Shown here: one piece after another, positions 25,636 to 33,158 of the stretch
How positions within the stretch are numbered: the first letter of the stretch is position 1
Layout of the letters: each line of letters opens with the position of its first letter
Origin: Peptostreptococcaceae bacterium
GTDB taxonomy: Bacteria; Bacillota; Clostridia; Peptostreptococcales; Filifactoraceae
Length of the DNA: 33,158 nucleotides
Direction: 5' to 3'
NCBI GenBank assembly: GCA_030532905.1
Contig: JAUNKE010000023.1
Span: 1-33,158 of the forward strand
Translations under genes and position numbers: made by a program
The notes under the pieces: model-generated
The model's database searches: none
The model's input: only the letters and a program-made list of their open reading frames with translations
What the model was told of the DNA's origin: nothing

Positions 25636-28285
25636 CTATTTCATTTCCAATAGTGTGATTTCTTTGGTTGTATGATCCCATTTTACATCAATACCAAGCC
25701 CAAGCTCCTTTAATGCCTTTTGTATATCTGTCATTGGTAAAAGAATTCGACCGTTTGTATTCAGTAATTCCGAGCTGAGCGCTTGGCTCTTTCCATTTAC
25801 TTTCATCATTTTTTTACCAAGTGTCAATTCAACCACATTTTCTTGCGGTTTGCCATCCACTTCTTTTGTAAAAGTAAATTTTGCAGTTTTGGTATTATCA
25901 TCAAATTTCACTTCAATTCCAAGTAGTTCCGCAATCATTCTCGCCGGCAACATGGTTCTGCCTTTATGAATGATTGGCATTGTATCCATAGTTTTGCTGA
26001 CAACTTTTCCATCCTGAACCACTTTATATTCTTTATTTGAAATCTGCAATTTCGCAACAACATCTTTACCTAATTCCGTATTCGTAGCGGTTTGAGGTGT
26101 AGCAGGTTTTTTCTCTTCTTGTTTTTTAGGAGCAGGACTTGGAGTTCCACCTCCGCCTCCTCCACCGAAGCCGCCTCCGCCTCCGCCTCCGGATGAGTCT
26201 CCTCCGTTATTGGACGGTGCGTCCTTCCAAGTTGCAAGAACATCCGTATCTCCGGTAAAAGTATGTTGCGCACCCTCGGCGTATGTTTTATTTCCGATCA
26301 TCCATTTATCAAACACTTTGTTTGCCGGTGGTGTAAAAGGATTCGCAGGAAGTGTAAACGGATCACCAGGTGTAACCGTTCTGATTTGGTCGCTTCCAGT
26401 TCCTCCATTTGCCTTGAATGTAATGTTGAAAGGAATTCTCTCAAACACTGCTTTAATCTTCACATCACTGTCCGGCATCATGAATTTACCTTCTGCCGTA
26501 ATCTGCACATCGCCCTCGACTACTTGCCATTCTTTGAAACGATAGCCTTGATTCGGGTGTGATGTCAAAGTAATTTCCGTATCCTTTACCCCGCTATTCG
26601 GATTGGCAACTCCTGTTCCGTTATCGTCATTTTCCACAATGACGCTGTATGCGTTCGGAGCATTCTTCTCAAAGATTGCCTGAATTTCTACCGGCTGATT
26701 TCCCATTGTAAATTTATTATCTTGGATTGTTACATTACCTGAAGTAACTGCCCATTCTTTGAAATGGAATCCCTGATTCGGCGTTGCCGTCAATACTACT
26801 TCTTTTCCTTCGTACTGCTCGGTTGGATTTGCAGTTGCTTCTCCGTTTCCGGCGCTACTTACTGTAACCACATACTTCGGTTTCTCCGCAAGCGTAACGG
26901 TAATCGTAACATCCGCCTCAGGCATAGGGAAGGTGTCTCCATTGTTTATTGTCTCGTCAAGTATCCCACCGACAACCTTTATTTCAGAAAGTATTTTGTC
27001 TTCCGGAATATTGTTTACATTCACCGTAATCGTCTGACCAAGTTTCGCTTTGTTTCCTGCTTTGCCATCGACAAGAGTTTGAACCTCTGCTCCGCCATCA
27101 TTAACAATTGTAATATTGTGGAGTTCCTTAACTGTAATCGGTGTTTCTGCAGTTTTTCCGCTCGGAGTATGTGTAACGACTATTTTATTATCACTCACCT
27201 TGAGCATATCTGTTGCGGATGGTTTTATTGTAATTCCCTTGCTTGCAAAATCAGATGGAGAAACGACTTCGTTACTACCATCTGATTTGTGAATAGTAAC
27301 CTGCATACCATCAAGGTCTAAAATGTCACCTTCGTAGTAAGTTTCTTGAGTAGGTGGATCTACTTCGATACGCTCAATATCCGCTCCAACCGGAACAGAA
27401 GTATAGCGCACACCTTTCTCATCCCAGTTTCCACTTACCAATCTCATTTGACCTTCGAGTACTGGTTCGTATTTAAAAACTTGCGATTTAAGGTGTGATG
27501 AAACAATGTTAATATCGAGTGTTCCATTTTTTAATACAGCACCTTGTCTTCCCCCAATACCACCATCATTGAGAATTCCATAAATTTCATTTTCAGCAGC
27601 ATTTGCTTTAATTCTAACTATTCCAGTAGTGTTCAAAATAAATTTTGGACATCTAATTACAGAACCATAATAATGTTTTAGGATATCGATATCAACATTT
27701 GAATCCCCTTCAACAGATAATTTTCCGATTGAAATCAAACTACCTAACATCCCTGCACTCTTATTAGATATCGTTGCTTTAAATAATGCATTTTTTAACA
27801 TTAATTCTGAAAAGGAAATCGAAATATAATCGGAAGATGAAAACTGAACTTCTACCCCTTCAATTTTTGTGTTTTCAGCTCTCATTCCAATTTCGTTTAA
27901 AAAAATCTTTCCATTTCCAACAATATTTAGATTCCCTTCAATACGAATTCCACCTTCTCGCATTACATTTTTTTGTAGAATATTGTTGTCTCCCTCAATT
28001 CTCAGATTCAATAAGTTTCCATACGCATCAGTTGCTTGAAGCGTATCTCCTGTAAATCCATTCATTACAAGAGTTTTTGTACTTTTTTCCCAAGTTAATC
28101 CTTGAGGAAGACCCGGGTCGTCTTTCGTCAAATCATAACGCTTGTCATTGACATAGATTTTGGTGAAAGGTTTTTCAGTATCCGCATGAGCGGTTAGTGT
28201 ACCCCCCCCCGATTGTTAACAGCATAACGAGTGCCATCATCGAGGAAAGCAATCGCCACACGATTTTTCTTTTTTGATGTTTCAT
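25636..28285 (-). CDS. Large secreted repeat protein, out of frame at a poly-G tract (probably phase-variable)
   Basis: The start is the ATG at 28285, with AAGGAGG five bases upstream. The reading frame gives a signal peptide (KHQKRK, hydrophobic stretch, TIGGG), then hits nine G (28202-28210) and stops soon after. With eight G (or any change of minus one modulo three) it continues as TLTAHA-DTEKPF, a normal signal-peptidase site, into a frame open to 25636, giving 882 residues. Mature order: a region of beta-strand repeats resembling surface/carbohydrate-type modules, an Ig-like module (about 300-390) and two InlB-like repeats with FKEWxV (about 455-610). Then come a third beta-grasp repeat (FDKWMIG), a Gly-rich linker, and a C-terminal copper-amine-oxidase-N-type domain (GRTMLPARMIAELLG) of the kind used for cell-surface association. 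As given, the protein is not made full-length. Ligand unknown. Confidence 0.85.
28202..28210 (-). repeat. Poly-G tract (nine G) inside the signal-peptide codons
   Basis: A run of nine identical bases spans codons 26-28 of the surface-protein gene. Deleting one base restores an 882-codon frame with a proper signal-peptide cleavage site. Such tracts mutate by slipped-strand mispairing. A sequencing error in the homopolymer is the simple alternative. Confidence 0.9.
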
Positions 28286-28338
28286 AATACCTCCTTATTT
28301 TTGAAAAAGCTCCTTCTGTGCATTTGCACCTTACGGCA

Positions 28339-28367
28339 ATTATATCACATATTTTTATTATTGTCGG
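28339..28367 (-). promoter_or_regulatory. Promoter of the surface-protein gene
   Basis: On the minus strand CCGACA, a 17-base spacer and TATAAT. The predicted leader (from about 28332) contains a small GTGC-AAAT-GCAC hairpin before the AAGGAGG site. Confidence 0.65.
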
Positions 28368-28504
28368 ATATTTTTTCTTAAATTCATTTTTTATAATGCT
28401 TTCTCCATACCCAATCCTATACAAAAATTATTCCTTCTTTTATATATGTCTTTGGAGAAAGAACTTTTTATCCGAAACAAAATCCAAAAACTTTCCCTTT
28501 TCGC

Positions 28505-28533
28505 TTGCATTATTCGAAAAAACATTGTATTAT
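28505..28533 (+). promoter_or_regulatory. Promoter of the polyamine operon leader
   Basis: TTGCAT, a spacer of exactly 17 bases and TATTAT. Start of transcription is expected near 28540, giving a leader of nearly 390 bases before speD. Confidence 0.75.
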
Positions 28534-28539
28534 AAGAAG

Positions 28540-28926
28540 CGATGATTAAAGCGTAGTCTTGCGTCTATCATCACAAACTATTTGTCAGGCTCGCCTGACC
28601 CATTCGACCTAGCTGATTTTCAGCGACAAGCGGCCATACGGACAGCCCGGTCAAATGCCGAATAGCGATTGTGATATCGTGTTGATGAGTGAAATCCTCA
28701 ATTTATAAGTGGGACATCCCATAAAATTGCATTAAGCAGTACTTGTGAAGATCAACATGAGCAGTAAGAGTATTATTACTGAATAGGCTCAAACCTACGA
28801 TTCCAAAACCATGATTGGTTGCATCAAAATCCGCTCTTTTTGCGTGGTTTTTTGTATGCTACATAGGTTATTCACATACAATCTGCTGGTGCAGGTTGTA
28901 TTTTTTTATGTCAAAGGAGAAGAAGA
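28540..28926 (+). ncRNA. Long structured leader RNA of the spe operon, candidate riboswitch or attenuator
   Basis: No coding frame is apparent. A closing helix pairs 28570-28576 with 28669-28675 (ATCACAA/TTGTGAT) and 28578-28582 with 28661-28665 (CTATT/AATAG). Inside it are a hairpin GTCAGG-CTCG-CCTGAC (28584-28599) and a helix CATT/AATG plus GACC/GGTC (28601-28609 with 28649-28657). That helix encloses GCTGA-TTT-TCAGC (28612-28624) and a GGC/GCC-closed ten-base loop (28632-28647). Further hairpins follow: TGGG-ACAT-CCCA, CAGTAA...TTACTG, AACCA-TGAT-TGGTT and a helix around 28821-28859. The leader ends in an intrinsic terminator. The opening GATGAT can pair with ATCATC (28568-28573) and so compete with the closing helix. 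I do not recognise a known riboswitch, T-box, 6S or SRP RNA. Confidence 0.6.
28876..28907 (+). terminator. Intrinsic terminator in the spe leader, just before speD
   Basis: ATACAATCTGC, loop TGGT, GCAGGTTGTAT (eleven pairs, one of them G-U), then TTTTTTT. It lies downstream of the promoter and only about 20 bases before the GTG of speD, with AAAGGAGA between. A terminator here can only make sense as a regulated one. No gene upstream on this strand needs it. Confidence 0.9.
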
Positions 28927-29730
28927 GTGCAAGAAAAAATTAAACTTTACGGCTTTAACAATCTAACCAAATCACTGAGCTTTAATATTTACGATATCAG
29001 TTATGCGAAAAGTAAAAGGGAGCAAAATGACTATGTCGCATATATTGATGAGCAATATAATGCCGAACGATTGACCAAAATTCTATGTGATGTCACCGAA
29101 ATCATCGGTGCACATGTACTCAATATATCAAAACAGGATTATGACCCTCAGGGAGCGAGCGTTACGATACTGATTGCGGAGGAGCCGCTGGAAGAATGCG
29201 AACTCGACCCGTCGTGCAATGCCGGAAAAAGCGTTTTGGAAACCAGAGAAACCGTAGTCGGTCATTTGGACAAAAGCCATGTTACCGTGCATACCTATCC
29301 GGAATATCATCCGGATAAATCCATTTCGAGTTTCCGCGTGGATATCGATGTGGCGACCTGCGGAAAAATTTCACCGCTCAACGCATTGAACTATCTTATC
29401 AGCTGCTTTGATTCCGATATCATCACGATGGATTACAAAGTGCGCGGCTTTACGAGAGAAGAAGACGGACGCAAGGTGTTTATCGACCACAAAATCACAT
29501 CTATTCAAGACTATATCGATAATGACACGCTCGAGCGCTACGATGCGCAGGATGTGAATGTGTATCAGTCCAATATTTTCCACACGAAAATGCTGATTAA
29601 AGAAGTGGATTTGGGAAATTATCTCTTCAACAAGGATCCGTTGGAATTTTCGCCGAAGCAAAGGCTGGAAATTACCAATAATCTGCGAAAGGAAATGATT
29701 GAAATTTACAGTGGAACGAATATTTACTAA
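28927..29730 (+). CDS. speD: S-adenosylmethionine decarboxylase proenzyme
   Basis: A 267-residue pyruvoyl enzyme that makes decarboxylated AdoMet, the aminopropyl donor for spermidine. The proenzyme cuts itself before the serine of HLDKSH (S117) to form the pyruvoyl group. Following [10 protein letters not shown], the [20 protein letters not shown] block and [12 protein letters not shown] are typical. It resembles the long E. coli-type SpeD (264 residues) almost end to end and differs from the short (about 125-residue) Bacillus form. The start is a GTG with AAAGGAGA seven bases upstream; the N-terminus [18 protein letters not shown] aligns with E. coli SpeD without extra residues. First gene of the operon, behind the regulated leader; its end overlaps speA. 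Confidence 0.97.
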   Translation: MQEKIKLYGFNNLTKSLSFNIYDISYAKSKREQNDYVAYIDEQYNAERLTKILCDVTEIIGAHVLNISKQDYDPQGASVTILIAEEPLEECELDPSCNAGKSVLETRETVVGHLDKSHVTVHTYPEYHPDKSISSFRVDIDVATCGKISPLNALNYLISCFDSDIITMDYKVRGFTREEDGRKVFIDHKITSIQDYIDNDTLERYDAQDVNVYQSNIFHTKMLIKEVDLGNYLFNKDPLEFSPKQRLEITNNLRKEMIEIYSGTNIY

Positions 29731-31168
29731 TCAGGAGCGGATGCCGATTGTCGAAGCCTTGCGCGCCTATAAAAACGAGCGCATCGTTTCATTTGATGTT
29801 CCCGGTCACAAACAGGGCAAAGGTCACAAGGCATTGACCGAAATTTTCGGTGCTCAGACGATCGCCATGGATTACAATTCCAGCAAACCGCTCGACAATC
29901 TCACGCATCCGACCGGGATTATTGCCGATGCCGAAAGACTTGCGGCGGATGCCTTCGGTGCAAAAGCCGCCTTCTTTATGATTGGCGGAACGACCTCATC
30001 CGTTCAGGCGATGATTATGAGCGCCACGAAACGCGGTGAAAAAATAATTATGCCGCGCAATGTGCACAAAAGTGCAATCAACGCACTCGTCATCAACGGT
30101 GCGATTCCCGTCTATGTCAATCCCGGCGTGGATAAGGAGCTCGGCATCAGTCTCGGAATGTCGATTGCCGATGTCAAAAATGCGATTCGACAACATCCCG
30201 ACGCCAAAGCGATTTTTGTCAACAATCCGACTTACTATGGAATCTGCAGTCATTTGCAAGAGATTGTAAAACTTGCTCATGAGGCGGGCATGTTGGTGTT
30301 GGCGGATGAAGCGCATGGTGCACATTTTTATTTCAATGACAATCTGCCGATGTCGGCAATGCAAGCGGGTGCCGATATGGCAGCCGTCAGCATGCACAAG
30401 ACGGGCGGCTCTCTTACACAAAGCTCTTTTTTGTTGATTGGAAAAGACATGGACGATGCCTATCCGCGACAAATCATCAACCTGAGCCAAACGACAAGCG
30501 GTTCTTATCTGTTGATGGCATCGCTGGACATCGCGCGCTCCAATCTTGCGCTGAACGGACAGAGCATTTTTGACAAGGTGCTGGCAATGACCAATTACGC
30601 GAGAGAAGAAATCAATGCCATCGGCGGTTATCGCGCTTTCGGCAAAGAGCTCATCAACAAGGATACGGTTTACGATTTTGATTCCACCAAACTCAGCGTC
30701 CACACGCGTTCACTCGGTTTGGCGGGAATCGAAGTATATGATATTTTGCGCGACGAATACGGAATTCAAATCGAGTTCGGCGATATCGGCAATGTGCTCG
30801 CCATCGTTTCGGTGGGCGATCGGGATTTGGAACTCGAGCGACTGATTGGCTCGCTATCCGAAATCAAAAGACTCAAAAGCGGAAATCCTATCAGCATTTT
30901 GGATCATGAATACATCGACCCCATCGTTCAGATGAGTCCTCAGGATGCATTTTATTCAAAATCTTATTCCGTGCCGCTAACCAAAAGCGGAGGCAAAATT
31001 TCCGCCGAATTCGTGATGGCATATCCTCCGGGGATTCCGATTTTGGCACCCGGCGAGCAGATTACCGATGAAATTTTGGAATATATTCAATTTGCCAAAG
31101 CGAAAGGTTGCAAAATGACGGGCACCAAAGATATGGCGATGGAAAATATTTTTGTGGTGGAAGAATAG
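29699..31168 (+). CDS. speA: Biosynthetic arginine decarboxylase (aminotransferase-fold)
   Basis: A 489-residue PLP enzyme of the Orn/Lys/Arg decarboxylase class I family, closest in layout to Bacillus SpeA. It converts arginine to agmatine. Motifs: [11 protein letters not shown] near residue 32, [12 protein letters not shown] near 64-75, [12 protein letters not shown] near 94-105, DEAHGAHF (203-210), and the PLP lysine K234 in [13 protein letters not shown]. The C-terminal [14 protein letters not shown] is also typical. The choice of arginine over lysine rests on the neighbouring agmatinase. The start is uncertain: TTG 29699 has AAAGGA at 7 bases and overlaps speD by 32 bases; GTG 29711 is possible. 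ATG 29741 would remove residues that appear conserved with Bacillus SpeA. Confidence 0.93.
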   Translation: MKFTVERIFTNQERMPIVEALRAYKNERIVSFDVPGHKQGKGHKALTEIFGAQTIAMDYNSSKPLDNLTHPTGIIADAERLAADAFGAKAAFFMIGGTTSSVQAMIMSATKRGEKIIMPRNVHKSAINALVINGAIPVYVNPGVDKELGISLGMSIADVKNAIRQHPDAKAIFVNNPTYYGICSHLQEIVKLAHEAGMLVLADEAHGAHFYFNDNLPMSAMQAGADMAAVSMHKTGGSLTQSSFLLIGKDMDDAYPRQIINLSQTTSGSYLLMASLDIARSNLALNGQSIFDKVLAMTNYAREEINAIGGYRAFGKELINKDTVYDFDSTKLSVHTRSLGLAGIEVYDILRDEYGIQIEFGDIGNVLAIVSVGDRDLELERLIGSLSEIKRLKSGNPISILDHEYIDPIVQMSPQDAFYSKSYSVPLTKSGGKISAEFVMAYPPGIPILAPGEQITDEILEYIQFAKAKGCKMTGTKDMAMENIFVVEE

Positions 31169-31227
31169 AAGGATTTTCTTTCGGCGAATGAAAAAGCATG
31201 GAGGAATCCGCAAATTAGGAGGTTATT

Positions 31228-32085
31228 ATGGAACTTTGGTACAGTGAAATGCATACGGAGGATGTAAAATTCTCCATCAGAATACAAAAACAGCTTTTAG
31301 CGGACAAAAGTGAATTTCAAACAATCGATGTGTTTGAATCCAATGAGTTCGGTCGCTTTTTTACGCTCGACGGTTTGGTGATGGTAACGGAAAAAGATGA
31401 ATTTATCTATCACGATATGATTGTGCATGTGCCGATGGCGACCAATCCGAATATCAAAAAAGTTTTGGTAATCGGCGCCGGCGACGGTGGAACGGTTCGC
31501 GAGTTGACAAGATACAAAAATATTGAAAAAATCGATGTGGTGGAAATCGACAAATTGGTCGTCGATGTTTGCTTGGAATATTTCCCGCACACTTCCGTCG
31601 GCTTTAAGGACGAGCGCGTTCAAATTTTTTACGAAGACGGTCTGAAGTTCGTGCGCAACAAAGAAAATGAATACGATTTGATTATCGTGGACAGCACCGA
31701 CCCGTTCGGACCGGGAGAAGGACTTTTTACAAAAGAATTCTACGGCAATTGCTACAAAGCGCTGACAGCGGACGGCATTTTAGTCAACCAGCACGAAAGT
31801 CCATACTATGCAAGTTATGCAAAGTCGATGCAAAGAGCGCATAAGCGAATTACGGAATTTTTCCCGATTGCCAAAGTGTATCAGGCACATATTCCGACCT
31901 ATCCATCAGGACATTGGCTCTTCGGATTTGCAAGTAAAAAATATGACCCGATTACCGATTTGAACGCAGACGCATGGAACAGCCTCGGAATCAAAACGAA
32001 ATATTACAACACCGCGCTTCATATCGGTTGTTTCGCGTTGCCGAACTATGTTATCGACATGCTTGAAGAAGCAAAAGAAAAATAA
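31228..32085 (+). CDS. speE: Spermidine synthase
   Basis: A 285-residue cytoplasmic aminopropyltransferase joining the aminopropyl group of decarboxylated AdoMet to putrescine. An N-terminal beta-domain (ELWYSEMHTEDVKFSIRI) is followed by the Rossmann domain with VLVIGAGDGGTVREL (GAGDGG at 83-88), an acidic VVEIDKLVVDVC and the catalytic gate VDSTDPFGPGEGLFTKEFY (D155, D158) that binds putrescine. YPSGHWLFGFASK is typical of the C-terminal part. Length is normal (275-290). AGGAGG at 5 bases supports the ATG. A 59-base gap separates it from speA. Confidence 0.97.
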   Translation: MELWYSEMHTEDVKFSIRIQKQLLADKSEFQTIDVFESNEFGRFFTLDGLVMVTEKDEFIYHDMIVHVPMATNPNIKKVLVIGAGDGGTVRELTRYKNIEKIDVVEIDKLVVDVCLEYFPHTSVGFKDERVQIFYEDGLKFVRNKENEYDLIIVDSTDPFGPGEGLFTKEFYGNCYKALTADGILVNQHESPYYASYAKSMQRAHKRITEFFPIAKVYQAHIPTYPSGHWLFGFASKKYDPITDLNADAWNSLGIKTKYYNTALHIGCFALPNYVIDMLEEAKEK

Positions 32086-32110
32086 TTTTGAATCTCACGA
32101 AAGGAATAAT

Positions 32111-32959
32111 ATGCAAAAAGTAAATCCGCCTTTTATGGCTTGCGAAAGTGAATTTGAAGATGCAAGCATCGTTTTGTTCGGTGCGCCTTTTGACGGAACG
32201 GTCAGCTATCGACCGGGAACTCGTTTCGCATCGGTGGAAATCCGAAAAGAAAGTTTCGGTGTCGAAAGCTATTCTCCATATTGTCAAAGAGAATTGGAAG
32301 ACATCGCCGTTTGCGACAGCGGAGATTTGGAATTGCCTTTTGGCAATCCGAGACGCGCACTCGATATGATTCGCGAAAGAACCGCTGAAATTTTGGCAGC
32401 CGACAAAATTCCTTTTATGATTGGCGGCGAGCATCTGGTCACACTCGGAATGGCGGAAGCGACTTTTGAAAAATATCCGGATTTGTGCATTTTACACTTT
32501 GATGCGCATGCGGATTTGCGCGAAGATTATATGGGCGAAAGACTTTCTCATGCATCCGTTCTGCGTCGTTGTCATGATATATTGGGTGACGGACGAATTT
32601 TCCAGCTCGGCATTCGCTCGATGACAAAGGACGAAGACCTCTTTGCACAAAAGCATACGCATCAATGCAAATATCATCTCGGCGCGCTTGAAGAATACAT
32701 TCAAGCCATCGGCAATCGACCGGTCTATATCACGATTGACCTCGATGTGCTCGACCCCGCTTATTTCCCGGGAACCGGAACGCCGGAGCCTTGCGGAATC
32801 TCAACGGTGGATTTGATTAAAGCCATTCATACTTTCAATCGACTCAATGTCGTCGCGATGGATGTCAACGAGCTCTCTCCGCATTACGACCACAGCGGCG
32901 TATCTACGGTTACTGCGGTGAAAATGATTCGCGAAATGCTGCTCACCGTTGCAAAATAA
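32111..32959 (+). CDS. speB: Agmatinase
   Basis: A 282-residue ureohydrolase that splits agmatine into putrescine and urea with a two-manganese centre. Metal ligands are visible: H108 in MIGGEHLVT, D131/H133/D135 in LHFDAHADLR, and D210/D212 in ITIDLDVLDP. GTGTPEPCG follows, the arginase-family substrate loop in its agmatinase form. I set the start at the ATG 32111 (AAAGGA 6-7 bases upstream); the frame is open upstream to 32048, but that part overlaps speE and does not look like a ureohydrolase. With SpeA it supplies putrescine to SpeE, completing the pathway. A MITE-like element begins five bases after the stop. Confidence 0.95.
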   Translation: MQKVNPPFMACESEFEDASIVLFGAPFDGTVSYRPGTRFASVEIRKESFGVESYSPYCQRELEDIAVCDSGDLELPFGNPRRALDMIRERTAEILAADKIPFMIGGEHLVTLGMAEATFEKYPDLCILHFDAHADLREDYMGERLSHASVLRRCHDILGDGRIFQLGIRSMTKDEDLFAQKHTHQCKYHLGALEEYIQAIGNRPVYITIDLDVLDPAYFPGTGTPEPCGISTVDLIKAIHTFNRLNVVAMDVNELSPHYDHSGVSTVTAVKMIREMLLTVAK

Positions 32960-32963
32960 GTTT

Positions 32964-33066
32964 TAATACTAATCTCTATTAGAAAGAATAGTTGTCAACA
33001 ATTTGTATTTTGAATAACCGTTCTTTGCTTCCCACCGTTCCGCCGTCCCAGCGGAACGGAAGAATT
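32964..33066 (+). mobile_element. MITE-like inverted-repeat element, shortened copy C
   Basis: It begins with TAATACTAAT and keeps the ACAATTTGTATTTTGAATAAC core found in copies A and B. It lacks the GTAGGGAACGGTGACC arm and has lost the right terminal repeat. The remaining GC hairpin CCGTTCCGC (33035-33043) / GCGGAACGG (33051-33059) is a perfect nine-pair stem and may serve as the 3' end structure of the spe transcript. Bases 33067-33158 have no gene; a TATAAT near 33136 and a second copy of TTTTACAACCACC (33109-33121) are seen. Confidence 0.75.
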
Positions 33067-33158
33067 AGTGTCTGCTCACAAGGAATAAAAAGTAGAGATA
33101 AAGATTCATTTTACAACCACCCAGGAACTTTATGATATAATATAAGTGCAAGAAAAAA

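Noticed and set aside
28194..28424. 76-codon frame ending in the poly-G tract
   Set aside because: It is a third-frame reading over the promoter and signal-peptide region of the surface-protein gene. Its upstream half lies before the real ribosome binding site.
28540..28926. Leader considered as T-box, 6S RNA, SRP RNA, tmRNA or a SAM, lysine, guanidine or cobalamin riboswitch
   Set aside because: None of the diagnostic sequences I know for these (for example the T-box GGTGG-ACC element, the SRP GGAA loop or B12 box) is present, and the terminator just ahead of an RBS argues against a free-standing RNA.

Overview
The window looks like a chromosomal segment of an anaerobic Firmicute of the Clostridia type. 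The basis is the oxygen-independent (cbi) cobalamin genes, AGGAGG-type ribosome binding sites, sigma-A-like promoters with 17-base spacers, Clostridia-style sensory genes, a moderate G+C content, and an H-NOX chemoreceptor of the kind known from obligate anaerobes. I cannot name the genus.

Layout. Positions 1-6100 (minus strand) hold a riboswitch-controlled operon for cobalt uptake and the anaerobic corrin pathway: cobalamin riboswitch, cbiMN fusion, cbiQ, cbiO, cbiD, cbiL, cbiF, continuing past the left edge. Positions 6249-7950 (plus) carry a YcxB-like membrane protein and a D-cysteine desulfhydrase/ACC-deaminase-family enzyme, followed by a degenerate 22-24 base tandem repeat. Positions 8291-11230 (minus) are a DpnII/MboI-like restriction-modification locus (endonuclease, Dam-type methylase, second methylase of another architecture) with a small inverted-repeat element inserted between the nuclease and methylase genes. 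Positions 11431-18045 (minus) hold an HD hydrolase, oligoendopeptidase F, a histidine kinase/response regulator pair and a Cthe_2159-type lipoprotein. Then come an H-NOX chemoreceptor (plus), an AT-rich stretch with a CPBP membrane protease, a DMT transporter with a very histidine-rich tail, a SpoIIE-type phosphatase, and a large secreted repeat protein whose signal peptide contains a run of nine G that puts the gene out of frame. Positions 28505-32959 (plus) form a complete arginine-to-spermidine operon, speD-speA-speE-speB.

Two points stand out. First, the polyamine operon is preceded by a leader of nearly 390 bases with its own good promoter, a compact multi-helix fold and a strong intrinsic terminator just before the speD ribosome binding site. 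This is the arrangement of a riboswitch or attenuator, and I recognise no known class in it. Second, the poly-G tract in the signal peptide of the surface protein looks like an on/off phase-variation switch. A family of roughly 160-base inverted-repeat elements (three copies here) sits in intergenic positions, including inside the restriction-modification locus and directly behind speB.

Functionally, cobalt uptake and corrin synthesis are under cobalamin feedback. The spe genes convert arginine via agmatine and putrescine to spermidine with decarboxylated AdoMet from SpeD. The two-component system may control the adjacent lipoprotein through a direct-repeat box. Most gene assignments rest on recognisable family motifs. 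Regulatory and mobile-element calls are inference from the sequence alone.
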